In this document: piece by piece, positions 25,934 to 34,189 of the stretch
How positions within the stretch are numbered: position 1 is the first letter of the stretch
Layout of the letters: each line of letters opens with the position of its first letter
Translations under genes and position numbers: made by a program
The notes under the pieces: generated by a model
Databases searched by the model: none
What the model was told of the DNA's origin: nothing
The model's input: the letters and a program-made list of their open reading frames with translations, nothing else
Source of the DNA: Oligoflexia bacterium
Lineage (GTDB): Bacteria > Bdellovibrionota > UBA1018 > CAIMNF01
Reading direction: 5' to 3'
Assembly: GCA_903831745.1 (NCBI GenBank)
Contig: CAIKYX010000223.1
Location: 1 to 36,726, forward strand
Length of the DNA stretch: 36,726 bases

Positions 25934-26452
25934 ATGGCCTGGGGATTCAGGCATTTTGACGTCATGATTTTGAAAACAATGACTATCGCACTCTTTCTTT
26001 TTTCTTCGCTTTCGATCACTGCGAATGCTTCCGATCAGGTTACCGGCAATTGGACCTATCGCAGTTTTCACAATGATCCGAACCTGACCGATGGGGATTC
26101 GACCAAGCTCAGCGAACTGCTTTTTGGAGAAGGAACCATGAAGTTGGATATGACTGCAAATCAAAAGATTTCAGGCACCCTGGATTTTGGTCCGGACTAC
26201 ATCCTCGACATTTCCGGCACGCTTCAAAACGGCACAGGAGATCTACCTGATGTAATCAAAATAACGGCTACCGGCCGTAAAGGCACTCATACTGCCGGAT
26301 GGATCTACGCCTATCAGGCCTACCCGACCGTGACTTGGCCGAATGGAGTCAATCAGCGGGCGTCATTCGTCGGTTCTGCCATTCGAGTGGTTCCTCATGA
26401 TGGCGGAGCAGCAGGCGTGACGGTTTCATTCATCGCCGTGAAACAAAATTAA
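25934..26452 (+). CDS. Exported protein of unknown function
   Basis: 172 residues from the ATG at 25934, chosen because GGGAGGA lies ten bases upstream. The frame is open back to 25781, and internal ATGs at 25964 and 25979 would also give signal peptides. The hydrophobic stretch MTIALFLFSSLSITANA precedes mature SDQVTGNWTYRSF. The mature part, about 140 residues, looks like a beta-barrel or sandwich of lipocalin-like character (GNWTYRSFHND, TMKLDMTANQKISGTLDFG, and a closing VTVSFIAVKQ), but I recognise no named family. Divergent from the altered-pur operon and convergent with serS. Confidence 0.62.
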   Translation: MAWGFRHFDVMILKTMTIALFLFSSLSITANASDQVTGNWTYRSFHNDPNLTDGDSTKLSELLFGEGTMKLDMTANQKISGTLDFGPDYILDISGTLQNGTGDLPDVIKITATGRKGTHTAGWIYAYQAYPTVTWPNGVNQRASFVGSAIRVVPHDGGAAGVTVSFIAVKQN

Positions 26453-26516
26453 CTTTTTTTCGCATTATTTTAACCTGGGTCTAAAAATGCAGTTTGAGTT
26501 TGGAGTTTTTAAGGAA

Positions 26517-27788
26517 TTATTTACCGCCGATGCGATCCACTCCACCCATATAAGGCTGAAGTGCTTTAGGAACATGAACCGCACCATTTTCGAGCTGGTG
26601 ATTCTCGAGAAGTGAAATCAGAATCCGTGGGGTCGCCACCGCAGTGTTGTTCAAGGTATGAATGAATTTTACTTTGTCTTCCTTATCGCGATAACGAAGA
26701 TTGGCGCGTCTGGCCTGCCAATCATGAAGACTCGAGCAACTGTGGGTCTCGCGGTACTTCTTCTCGGAAGGCACCCAGCACTCGATGTCGTGCATGCGAA
26801 ACTTGCCCATTCCCATATCGCCCGTACACACTTCAATTACCCGGTACGGCAATTCAAATGCTTGGCAGATCTCTTCAGAGGTTTTCAGAAGCTCTGCATG
26901 CCAATGCGAAGACTCATCCGGATCATTACGACAGAATGCAAACTGCTCGACTTTGTTGAATTGATGCACACGCATTAAGCCGCGCACATCCTTACCGGCA
27001 CTTCCGGCCTCTCGGCGAAAGCACGGAGAAAACGCACCGTAACGCATCGGCAGTTGGGCGTCAGTAAGGATTTCGCCTGAATGTAGTGAAGTCAACGGAA
27101 CCTCTGCAGTTCCGGAAAGGTAAAGGTCGTCTTCGGGTAAAAAATAAACCTGATCGCGGCCCGCCGGAAAATGGCCGGTGCCATAAAGTGCAGCTTCACG
27201 CACCATGGCAGGAACCGTAATGATCGTTGAACCTTTTTTGGCCAGGTAATCGAGAGCAAAACGAAGAACAGCAAATTCGTATAGCGCCAATTCGTTCTTG
27301 AGCGCAATCATGCGACTTCCTGAAACGGCTGCCATCTTTTCGAACTCGGCCCACTGGTTTTTCAGGATTACATCGACATGATCCTTGAATGCAAAGCTGA
27401 ACTCCGGCGGGTTGCCGACTTTCTTGCGCTCGACATTCTCTGAATCATCCTTGCCGATCGGAGCATCACTTGCCGGAACCATCGGAGTCAGCCACAGCAA
27501 CTTTTTGAGCTCTTCGTCCTTGGCCTGGGCCTCGGGCTCGAGTTTCGAAATCTCCTGACTGATGGCCCGACCACGCTCGATCAGGCCTGGGCGTTCTTCG
27601 GGAGTGGCCTTGGGCATCTTCTTAGCGTTCGAATTTTTCTCTTCTTGAAGGAGTTGTAATTTTCTTTTGTAATCGAGCGATTGTTGATCGAGCTGCAACA
27701 ATTCATCGAGGTTCAGATTGACCTTTTTGAGTTGAATCGCTTTTTTAACGAGATCTGCATTTTCACGGATGTATTTGATATCGAGCAT
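26517..27788 (-). CDS. serS: Seryl-tRNA synthetase
   Basis: 423 residues, normal length. Charges tRNA-Ser (and tRNA-Sec) with serine. An N-terminal antiparallel coiled-coil arm spans about 30-105 (LDELLQLDQQSLDYKRKLQLLQEEKNS onwards). The class II motifs are present: motif 2 CFRREAGSAGKDVRGLMRVHQF and motif 3 in the NNTAVATPRILISLLENHQ region. MLDIKYIRENADLVKKAI is the standard N-terminus. No Shine-Dalgarno was seen before the ATG. It is monocistronic as far as can be seen. Confidence 0.97.
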   Translation of the reverse strand: MLDIKYIRENADLVKKAIQLKKVNLNLDELLQLDQQSLDYKRKLQLLQEEKNSNAKKMPKATPEERPGLIERGRAISQEISKLEPEAQAKDEELKKLLWLTPMVPASDAPIGKDDSENVERKKVGNPPEFSFAFKDHVDVILKNQWAEFEKMAAVSGSRMIALKNELALYEFAVLRFALDYLAKKGSTIITVPAMVREAALYGTGHFPAGRDQVYFLPEDDLYLSGTAEVPLTSLHSGEILTDAQLPMRYGAFSPCFRREAGSAGKDVRGLMRVHQFNKVEQFAFCRNDPDESSHWHAELLKTSEEICQAFELPYRVIEVCTGDMGMGKFRMHDIECWVPSEKKYRETHSCSSLHDWQARRANLRYRDKEDKVKFIHTLNNTAVATPRILISLLENHQLENGAVHVPKALQPYMGGVDRIGGK

Positions 27789-27859
27789 GAAACTAAGTGT
27801 AACTTCAGACCGGAAAAATTACAACTTGGCCCACAATAGAAACCATTGAATCCACGCGA

Positions 27860-28579
27860 TTACCGGAGGTCCTTCATCCATGTCTCGTAAACATGCGAAT
27901 AGTAGTCATTAAAGAAGCTGTTTTCATCGAAAATCTTATCCACGAGACCACCCAAGGGTCCAAGTGAGGTCTTTAAGGCGTCCTTGATTTCTCGCATGTC
28001 GTTCGGATTGGTTTCGATCGTTACATCGACCGAAATCTGAATCTGCCCCGTAGCGCACGCACTGCCACTTCGCTCGACTTCGATGGTCGAATCAAAACCC
28101 TTCAGCGCGTAGGTCTTCAGAGTTGGATCGTAGTAGGAGCCATCATCGAGATAAATCCTGCCGGTCGATAGATTGCACTTTTGGGTAAAACCCGCACCAT
28201 CCGGCGTCACCGAACAGATCGTCAGAAACTTTGCATAGTAGCGCTCCGCCAGATCCTTAGGCTGCAGGTTGAATAAAACCACCGCCCGACTCGCAGCCGG
28301 TTGAGGCTGATGCGAAAGATCGAGATCAGGGGCCTGAGACAACCAACTCACATTCGACTTCGACATGTTCAACAGCGAGGTATCCGGAAGGAGCGGAATC
28401 CCGTAGCGATGCCCCTCTCTAACCGAATACTGTGCATAATCGGCAAAAAGCACGTACACCGACGAAAGCGAAGCATAAGTACAATAAGGTTTGGGATGGA
28501 TATGAGTTATACCGGCTTGTGCTGATGGCAAACCCAATAAAAAAACAAACAGTGCATAACCGGTAAAAAAACGTTTCAT
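27860..28579 (-). CDS. Exported protein of unknown function
   Basis: 239 residues. MKRFFTGYALFVFLLGLPSAQA is a clear signal peptide; the mature protein begins GITHIHPKPYCTY. It contains five cysteines, a basic-aromatic segment AERYYAKFLTICSVTPDG, and a GRIYLDDGSYYDPTLKTYALKGF strand-rich segment. The C-terminal helix is MREIKDALKTSLGPLGGLVDKI. No family recognised. The ATG overlaps the stop of the upstream lipoprotein gene (ATGA at 28576-28579), so the two products are probably made together and may act together in the envelope (inference). Confidence 0.75.
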   Translation of the reverse strand: MKRFFTGYALFVFLLGLPSAQAGITHIHPKPYCTYASLSSVYVLFADYAQYSVREGHRYGIPLLPDTSLLNMSKSNVSWLSQAPDLDLSHQPQPAASRAVVLFNLQPKDLAERYYAKFLTICSVTPDGAGFTQKCNLSTGRIYLDDGSYYDPTLKTYALKGFDSTIEVERSGSACATGQIQISVDVTIETNPNDMREIKDALKTSLGPLGGLVDKIFDENSFFNDYYSHVYETWMKDLR

Positions 28580-28911
28580 ACCGACCCCGCCGGATGGATG
28601 GGGCCAAGAATCTGATCAATATCCGGAGTCTTGGCCGGTGGTTTTGCCGCAAACAACTGTGCAATCAGGGTTTCGATCTGCGCCGAAAACCTTTTTGCAA
28701 TATCCTCGAATGAGCTGATCGAATCGGCGATCCGTTTTAGCTGTGCGCGATCCTTCTGAGCTTCCTCGAGCAACTGTTGTGAGGAATCTGAAATCTGATT
28801 CGACGCCACATCCATCGAGGCCAAATGCCCGTTTGCCGTATTGGCTTGCGAACACCCAACGAGACAACTGATTGCATTGAAGACAAAGAGAAATCGTACT
28901 ACCTGGCGCAT
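28576..28911 (-). CDS. Small coiled-coil lipoprotein
   Basis: 111 residues from the ATG at 28911; the frame extends three codons to a TTG. MRQVVRFLFVFNAISCLVGC gives a signal with lipobox LVGC (Cys20). The rest is a helical heptad-like region (SDSSQQLLEEAQKDRAQLKRIADSISSFEDIAKRFSAQIETLIAQLF, about 45-95) and a Pro-rich end. It resembles the general type of periplasmic coiled-coil spacer lipoproteins, but no named family is recognised. It is translationally coupled to the exported protein that follows. Confidence 0.7.
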   Translation of the reverse strand: MRQVVRFLFVFNAISCLVGCSQANTANGHLASMDVASNQISDSSQQLLEEAQKDRAQLKRIADSISSFEDIAKRFSAQIETLIAQLFAAKPPAKTPDIDQILGPIHPAGSV

Positions 28912-29013
28912 GATTGGCAATTCTAAGCCTTTTTAAGCTAAAAAGCCCTGTTTAAACCTCAAATACACGACAATTCCACACTGTGAACAATTCCGTTTTG
29001 AGGCGATTCGATC

Positions 29014-29019
29014 TATAAT
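29014..29019 (+). promoter_or_regulatory. -10 element of the HTH-UbiB gene
   Basis: A perfect TATAAT seven bases before the ATG at 29027, so the predicted start site falls on or next to the A of the start codon. The -35 region is weak (TTCCGT at a 17-base spacer). No usable Shine-Dalgarno is present. Confidence 0.5.
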
Positions 29020-29026
29020 CAAAGGC

Positions 29027-30526
29027 ATGCCAAGACACCAACCCCGCACCGATCGCTCAGTCGAAGCCACCCGACTGCGGCGCTTACGCGAATTCCTGAA
29101 CATTTCACAACGTGAAATGGCCCGGGAATTTCAGGTTGCCCACACGGCCATTTCGTCCTGGGAAAGCGGTGCTCGCACCATTCCGGGCCCGATCCTCCGC
29201 CTCATGCAAATTTATGAAAAGGAATCAGGCTTGCCCGAAAAAGCCGAACTCACGGATTTGAATTCAAGCTGGCTGAGTCGAAACTTCAAACTCTCATCGG
29301 CCATCGCCGGTATGGTTACCCGAATGGCCGGAGAATCGTTCTTGCGCTTGATGGGTGCCGAACCCAAACCGTATACCGAAACGGCAGCGATCAAACTCGC
29401 CTCGACTCTGGGCGAACTCAAGGGCCTGATGATGAAGGCAGGACAGATGATCAGTTACACCGACTTCGGATTGTCCGAATCGGTTCGCGAAAAATTCGCA
29501 ATTTTACAGGATCAATCGACTGCGCTTGAATCGAGTCGGATTGAAGCAGTCATTGAACAAGAACTTGGACAATCCATCCTACAGGCGTTTAAGTCATGGG
29601 ATCCAAATCCGATCGGAAACGGCAGCATCGGGCAAGTCCACGCAGCGCAGGCAAAAGACGGCACCGAACTCGCGGTCAAAGTGCAGTTTCCCGAAATCGA
29701 ACGCCTGATGGAATCAGACCTGCAATACACCCGCTTCATGGACGTATTGACACCGATCTTGTTTCGCAAACAGGATCGACAGTCGCTCGTACAGGAACTT
29801 CGCACCCGAGCCAAAGACGAATGCGATTATCTGAGAGAAGCCGAATCGCAGAAGGAATTTGCACGTATTTTTTCGAATGATTCGAACGTGATCATTCCGA
29901 AAGTATATGATGAAAATTCGACTGCCCGGATTCTCTGCCAGGAACGGATTCATGGAAAAACCTTTTCGGAATTCGTAAGGACCAGTTCACAGGAAGAAAA
30001 GAACCAGGCAGGTAAAATCCTCTTCCGCACGGTCTTTCAGTGCATTTTTCGGCACGGCATCCTGAACTGCGACCCCCAGCCCGGCAATTACCTTTTTTTG
30101 GACGAAAAGATCGCCTTCCTCGACTTTGGCTGCGTAAAGAAGCTTTCGCCTGAGTTTGTGTCGCAGTGGAAAGAATACCTGCTCGCCATCATGAACGATG
30201 ATCGCAAAAATGCCGATCAACTGATCGTGGCGATGGGGTATGTTCCGAACCCGAAGCACTTCGATTTTGATTTTCAATTTCGAATGATGAAGACGATTCA
30301 CGCACCGTGGAACGCCCACCAACCCTTTCGCTTTAGCCGCGAGCACGTCATCGAAAGCTGGAACCTGACGATGCAGGAAAACATCAATCGATCGCGCATG
30401 AGTCTTCCCGGCGAATGGGCGTTTGTGAACCGCTTGCAGTGGGGCCTTTATTCGATCTTGGCAATTCTAGGAGCCGAGAACAATTATCGAGAACTCATTC
30501 TCGATGCCGGACTCACTGACTGTTAG
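29027..30526 (+). CDS. XRE-type HTH fused to an ABC1/ADCK/UbiB-family kinase-like domain
   Basis: 499 residues. Residues 14-66 form a Cro/CI helix-turn-helix (RLRRLREFLNISQREMAREFQVAHTAISSWESGAR). A short linker leads to the UbiB-type kinase fold: the family KxGQ motif MKAGQM (K137, Q140), the modified nucleotide loop GNGSIGQVHAA (198-207), VAIK-type lysine K218, the NCDPQPGN catalytic stretch (D349, N354) and the metal-binding DFG at 366-368. UbiB/Coq8 proteins act as ATPases in quinone-lipid biology; most have no DNA-binding domain. The fusion suggests a regulator sensing a lipid or nucleotide state, or a repurposed XRE module (inference). The usual C-terminal membrane helix is not obvious. 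The 3' end overlaps a convergent gene by 14 bases. Confidence 0.87.
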   Translation: MPRHQPRTDRSVEATRLRRLREFLNISQREMAREFQVAHTAISSWESGARTIPGPILRLMQIYEKESGLPEKAELTDLNSSWLSRNFKLSSAIAGMVTRMAGESFLRLMGAEPKPYTETAAIKLASTLGELKGLMMKAGQMISYTDFGLSESVREKFAILQDQSTALESSRIEAVIEQELGQSILQAFKSWDPNPIGNGSIGQVHAAQAKDGTELAVKVQFPEIERLMESDLQYTRFMDVLTPILFRKQDRQSLVQELRTRAKDECDYLREAESQKEFARIFSNDSNVIIPKVYDENSTARILCQERIHGKTFSEFVRTSSQEEKNQAGKILFRTVFQCIFRHGILNCDPQPGNYLFLDEKIAFLDFGCVKKLSPEFVSQWKEYLLAIMNDDRKNADQLIVAMGYVPNPKHFDFDFQFRMMKTIHAPWNAHQPFRFSREHVIESWNLTMQENINRSRMSLPGEWAFVNRLQWGLYSILAILGAENNYRELILDAGLTDC

Positions 30527-30992
30527 TCGAAGGTCCAACGGTGTGCGCCTTTTCGTCGCGGTAATCCCATACCGATGAAGGCTGACCTGAATAAGCAGGA
30601 TCAGTCTCTTTTACCGTTCTGACACCCTTAGGACCTTTTCCATTCACATCGGGATTCGAGCCGTCGCTATAAACTTCAACAGTTCTTACTCCCGCAGTTG
30701 TTGGTGCAGAAGCGTATTTTTCCTGAAGCTTTACTCGTCCGAGTTCGTAAAGCGCAATGCGGGCATTGCCGACGTTCACGTCATGATCATGTCCGCATGG
30801 AAGGTACACACTCAGGTCGGAAATTGACTCGAGAGATTCACCGGCATCGATTCGGTTCTGCAAATTTTGAAGGCTTGAACGAATCACCTGCTGTGGAACA
30901 CCACTCGCACTATAAGTAATATAGTAAGAGCCTGAGGTTTGCGCCATTGCGCCTGCAGATACGAACAAAGATAAGATGATAGCAAATTTCAT
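30513..30992 (-). CDS. Small exported protein of unknown function
   Basis: 159 residues. MKFAIILSLFVSAGAMA is a short signal peptide; AAGGAG lies five bases before the ATG. The mature part starts QTSGSYYITYSASGVPQQVIRSSLQNLQNRI. It has one cysteine within LPCGHDHDVNVG, a His/Asp cluster that could bind a metal (inference), and a low-complexity Gly/Pro/Ser/Asp tail. No family recognised. It follows the related-looking small exported gene upstream by 30 bases, likely the same transcript, and its 3' end overlaps the HTH-UbiB gene by 14 bases. Confidence 0.7.
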   Translation of the reverse strand: MKFAIILSLFVSAGAMAQTSGSYYITYSASGVPQQVIRSSLQNLQNRIDAGESLESISDLSVYLPCGHDHDVNVGNARIALYELGRVKLQEKYASAPTTAGVRTVEVYSDGSNPDVNGKGPKGVRTVKETDPAYSGQPSSVWDYRDEKAHTVGPSTNSQ

Positions 30993-31022
30993 AATTACTC
31001 CTTGAGTTAAACTTTCAAATGC

Positions 31023-31334
31023 CTAGAAATGGCCTGGATTATACTGTTGTTCGGAAATCGATTGTTTGTGGTACTGCTGATCCAAAAGCTCTTGTTTGGT
31101 TAAAACCGGCTGCGCGCTATTTGCTGGAACGGCCAACTTGGCAGGCACTGCCTTTTTGCCGGCAGTTTCAGTCGTTACGACTTCTACATTATTAATCGGC
31201 TGACTGGCGAATACGTGAGTGTACTCTTCGCGATTGGCTTCCTTATGGATCTTCCATTCTTCTTTAGAAACCACTTGGGCTTGCGCAATTGAACCACTGA
31301 TTAAAAAAACACCTAAAACTACTGAAAATTTCAT
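31023..31334 (-). CDS. Small exported protein of unknown function
   Basis: 103 residues. MKFSVVLGVFLISGSIAQA is a signal peptide; GGAGA lies just upstream of the ATG. The mature part is about 84 residues, without cysteine, rich in Val, Ala, Lys and Gln. It contains EEWKIHKEANREEYTHVF and ends in a Gln/Tyr/His-rich stretch (LLDQQYHKQSISEQQYNPGHF). It looks natively extended. First gene of a two-gene unit with the exported protein that follows, with its own promoter. Function unknown. Confidence 0.68.
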   Translation of the reverse strand: MKFSVVLGVFLISGSIAQAQVVSKEEWKIHKEANREEYTHVFASQPINNVEVVTTETAGKKAVPAKLAVPANSAQPVLTKQELLDQQYHKQSISEQQYNPGHF

Positions 31335-31358
31335 ACTGATCTCCTATTAGTAAAAGTG

Positions 31359-31387
31359 AAGGTATCAAGATTGACTCAATGCGTCAA
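31359..31387 (-). promoter_or_regulatory. Promoter with overlapping inverted repeat for the small exported-protein pair
   Basis: Minus strand: TTGACG (31382-31387), a 17-base spacer, TACCTT (31359-31364). The -35 is part of an inverted repeat TTGAC/GTCAA (31371-31387), which could be an operator. The ATG lies about 25 bases from the -10, leaving room for the GGAGA ribosome binding site. Confidence 0.4.
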
Positions 31388-31446
31388 GATTAAAATCACT
31401 ATTTCTTATGCTTGATCAAAAGACAAAATTAATAAATAAATTTAGT

Positions 31447-31974
31447 TTAGTTTTTCTTTCGAGGCTCGTCTGCTTTGCGCCAGACCTTTTCGAACTCTTC
31501 CTGAAATCGCGCCACAATTTTAGGTGACGTCAGGTAAATCTGATTCTCGTGATTCGCTTGGTACGCATGGTGGGTGTAATTGAACGAGCCCGATTCGAGC
31601 ATGGTTCCGTCGACGATCACAAACTTGTTGTGCATGATTCCGCGTTGATGCCCGTAACGAACATTCACCCCCGCTTTCAGCAACAGCGGTACCGCAGAAT
31701 GCTTGCCCTTGGCCTGCTTACGATCGACCACCACCCGTACTTTTATTTTTTTGCTCTGAACCAAAAGTGAGTGAACAAGCGCATCGAGATTAATATCGTA
31801 GATGGCAATATCAATCGTCTTCTTAGCACCATCGATCAAACTGACGAGCTTTTCGTCGCATGCTTCGTCTGGCGAAAAACAGGTCTCTTCGTTCTGAGGC
31901 GGGCGGTTGAACATCCCTGCCTGAATCACACCGGGCAAAAACAACATCGACACCACAGCCGTTAAGCGAAACAT
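31447..31974 (-). CDS. Exported single-HKD nuclease (phospholipase D superfamily, Nuc-like)
   Basis: 175 residues. MFRLTAVVSMLFLPGVIQA is a signal peptide. The catalytic HKD motif is H115, K117, D122 in MHNKFVIVDG, followed by GSFNYT with S129 and N132. The upstream AIYDINLDALVHSLLVQSKKIKVRVVVDR is the standard first half. Single-HKD proteins of this size dimerise to form one active site and are usually nucleases (Nuc of Salmonella), so an extracytoplasmic DNase/RNase is the best call. In a predator this could digest prey nucleic acid (inference). Its start overlaps the class V aminotransferase gene by 13 bases. Confidence 0.88.
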   Translation of the reverse strand: MFRLTAVVSMLFLPGVIQAGMFNRPPQNEETCFSPDEACDEKLVSLIDGAKKTIDIAIYDINLDALVHSLLVQSKKIKVRVVVDRKQAKGKHSAVPLLLKAGVNVRYGHQRGIMHNKFVIVDGTMLESGSFNYTHHAYQANHENQIYLTSPKIVARFQEEFEKVWRKADEPRKKN

Positions 31975-33107
31975 TTGCGAAGCACTCCCAACACAGTATC
32001 GACTTCTTGCTCGTTACTGAAGGCGTGAATTGCAAAACGCACAAATCGTCCGCGCTTGGCGAGAGCGATCCGTTCATCGCGACAAGTTTGTAGAAATCGA
32101 GTTTCGATAGCCTCAGGAAGAACCACGCTGGTGGTTCCGCCCTTTTGCCCAAACGGCGTAATCAAATTCAAGCGCCCCACCCCTTCGAATTCAGCCATTC
32201 CTTCACGAAGCTTTTTCGATAAACGCGAAATTTCAGTGGCGATCACTTCCATTCCTGCAAGCTCATGCACTTGAGTCGCAGACTCTAAGCCCAGCAGGGA
32301 TAAAAAATTCAATCCCCCCGGTTCAAACTTGCGAACCGTTTCGATCTCAGTCAGTGCAGGATCTGCAAACGTTCCCCAGCGCCCGAACGTTCCGCCCCCG
32401 ACTACCACCGGATGAAGCTTCTTCATAAATTCATCGCGACACACCATAAAGCCTTGGCCAATGGGTGCGCACATCCATTTATGAGCCGCACCCACCACGC
32501 AATCGATAGGCAAATCCTGAAAGGAAAAAGGCATTTGCCCCAAGCCTTGAATTCCGTCGACCACGAACGAAGCCCCGACTTCGCGACAGCGATTTCCGAT
32601 GGCGACGAGATCGAGCGGCGTACCGGTTTGAAACTGTACCCACGAAACACCGACCAGTTTTACTCCGGGCTGAATCGCCGACAAAATCTGATCCAATGAA
32701 ACAGAAAGGTTTTCGTTTGAAGAAATCACAACGAGCTTCGCGCCCGCGCGATCCGTAGCGACTTTCCAAGGATAAAAACTAGACGAGTATTCCTGATCGA
32801 CGGTGACCACCGTGTCTTGTGGCTTGAGCGAAAAACCAAGCGCTGCCTGAGAAAGCCCACTGGCTACATTCGGCACAAACGCCAATTGATCGGGAGTGGC
32901 TCCGAGAAAGCGAGAAATGGTTTCACGAGCCGTTACTGATTTCGGAACCCAATCCTGATCAATGAAAGAACCCTCGCGATTGACCTGTTCGGTCAGTGCC
33001 ACCACTCGCGCTGCCGCCGATTTTGAAATCGGACTCAGCCCCGCAGAATTAAAATGAATTCCTTGGCGATTTGAAAACTCGTTTTTGAACGCTTTTAGAT
33101 CATGCAT
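31962..33107 (-). CDS. Class V PLP-dependent aminotransferase family protein
   Basis: 381 residues, cytoplasmic. Fold type I PLP enzyme related to cysteine desulfurases and isopenicillin N epimerase. Seen: HFNSAGLSPI near the N-terminus, FVPNVASGLSQAA for phosphate binding, D184 and Q187 in FVVDGIQGLG, PLP lysine K210 in GAAHKWM, and FEPGGLNFLSLLGL. The catalytic Cys loop of cysteine desulfurases (near SSGSACSS) was not found, so an epimerase- or lyase-like member is favoured over IscS/SufS; substrate unknown. Overlaps srkA by 8 bases upstream and the nuclease gene by 13 downstream, making a three-gene operon. Confidence 0.85.
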   Translation of the reverse strand: MHDLKAFKNEFSNRQGIHFNSAGLSPISKSAAARVVALTEQVNREGSFIDQDWVPKSVTARETISRFLGATPDQLAFVPNVASGLSQAALGFSLKPQDTVVTVDQEYSSSFYPWKVATDRAGAKLVVISSNENLSVSLDQILSAIQPGVKLVGVSWVQFQTGTPLDLVAIGNRCREVGASFVVDGIQGLGQMPFSFQDLPIDCVVGAAHKWMCAPIGQGFMVCRDEFMKKLHPVVVGGGTFGRWGTFADPALTEIETVRKFEPGGLNFLSLLGLESATQVHELAGMEVIATEISRLSKKLREGMAEFEGVGRLNLITPFGQKGGTTSVVLPEAIETRFLQTCRDERIALAKRGRFVRFAIHAFSNEQEVDTVLGVLRKCFA

Positions 33108-34131
33108 ATTCGTGCCCCGTCTTGATCATCAGGTTGAGTTGGCGCTCGAGATCGAGAGTTAACTCGTCCCAGTATTTAGGCGATTCGAACTGCGGAAAAG
33201 CACGCTGAAACGCAGGATCATCATAACGTTTTGCAATCCAGGTCGCATAATGGATCATCCGAAGCGCACGAAGCGCCTCGACCAATCGCAAGCTCCCTTT
33301 CGGAAGGTCGCGCATCATGTGATAGCCGTCGATCAGTGATTTCATCTGCTCGGGATCGGGCGCAAGCAACCAAAGATCCTGAACCGGTGGCCCGACCACC
33401 ATATCGTCGAAATCAATAAACGAGGGCCCGGTCTTTTCGTTCCACAAGATGTTTCCGGCGTGACAATCACCATGAATCCGCTGAACGGGTTGCCCCTGAA
33501 ACCATTCGGTCGCTTGTGCGACAATCGCTTCAACCACGCGGGTAAAGCGATCCTCGACCTGCGGATTGACCACTTGGCTTTTCAGCAAGAATTCGAGCGA
33601 AGCGGTACCATAGGCTGCAGGATTAAGATGAATTCGGTGCTGAGCTTGGCGCTGCGACCCCACGACATGCATGCGGGCAATCAGGCGGCCCAGCTGCTGA
33701 AGTTGATCAGGCCTGAGATCTTCAGGCTGCCTACCCCCTACTTTGGGATAGATACAAAAGAACAAGGACTCAAACTCACGAAGCGTATCGCCCGTTTTTT
33801 CAAAATAGTGCGGCACCACCGCCGGCACTTCAGCTTCGATCACGTCTTGCATGAACTGGTGCTCTTCTTGAATCTGTTCGCGAGTCCAACGTCCCGGGCG
33901 ATAAAATTTGACAACATGGCGCTTGGCGAATGGTTTGGCCTGGGCATCTTCAGAAGGTTCGAACTCGACTTCATAGACCCGGTTCTCGAAACTGGCGAGC
34001 GTTTGGCAATAGCCCGTGCACATTCGCTTTTCGCCTAAAACAGGAAAGCGCTCTAATGCGTCCAGCACCTTATCGGGTGTTAAATTAAAGAAGTATTGAG
34101 TAGGGCCATCACCCCAACTGAGGTTGCTCAT
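33100..34131 (-). CDS. srkA: Stress response kinase A (YihE/RdoA)
   Basis: 343 residues. Serine/threonine kinase of the choline-kinase fold that in E. coli counters MazEF-type death and is under Cpx stress control. Landmarks agree with that family: SFENRVYEVEFE, HVVKFYRPGRWTREQIQEEHQF with its VVKF lysine, HGDCHAGNILW (D222, N227), and FIDFDDMVVGPPVQDLWLL with metal-binding D240. Length is near E. coli SrkA (328). It is the first gene of the srkA, aminotransferase, nuclease operon. TAGAAT at 34141-34146 (minus) is nine bases before the ATG with no Shine-Dalgarno, so the message may be nearly leaderless. Confidence 0.92.
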   Translation of the reverse strand: MSNLSWGDGPTQYFFNLTPDKVLDALERFPVLGEKRMCTGYCQTLASFENRVYEVEFEPSEDAQAKPFAKRHVVKFYRPGRWTREQIQEEHQFMQDVIEAEVPAVVPHYFEKTGDTLREFESLFFCIYPKVGGRQPEDLRPDQLQQLGRLIARMHVVGSQRQAQHRIHLNPAAYGTASLEFLLKSQVVNPQVEDRFTRVVEAIVAQATEWFQGQPVQRIHGDCHAGNILWNEKTGPSFIDFDDMVVGPPVQDLWLLAPDPEQMKSLIDGYHMMRDLPKGSLRLVEALRALRMIHYATWIAKRYDDPAFQRAFPQFESPKYWDELTLDLERQLNLMIKTGHEYA

Positions 34132-34189
34132 GAAGGACCCATTCTACATTAAATTTGTGTGTCTGACCCAAATTTGTTAGAAATGCTGC

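Noticed and set aside
33460-34038. 192-residue plus-strand frame across srkA
   Set aside because: Antisense shadow; srkA itself is conserved throughout.
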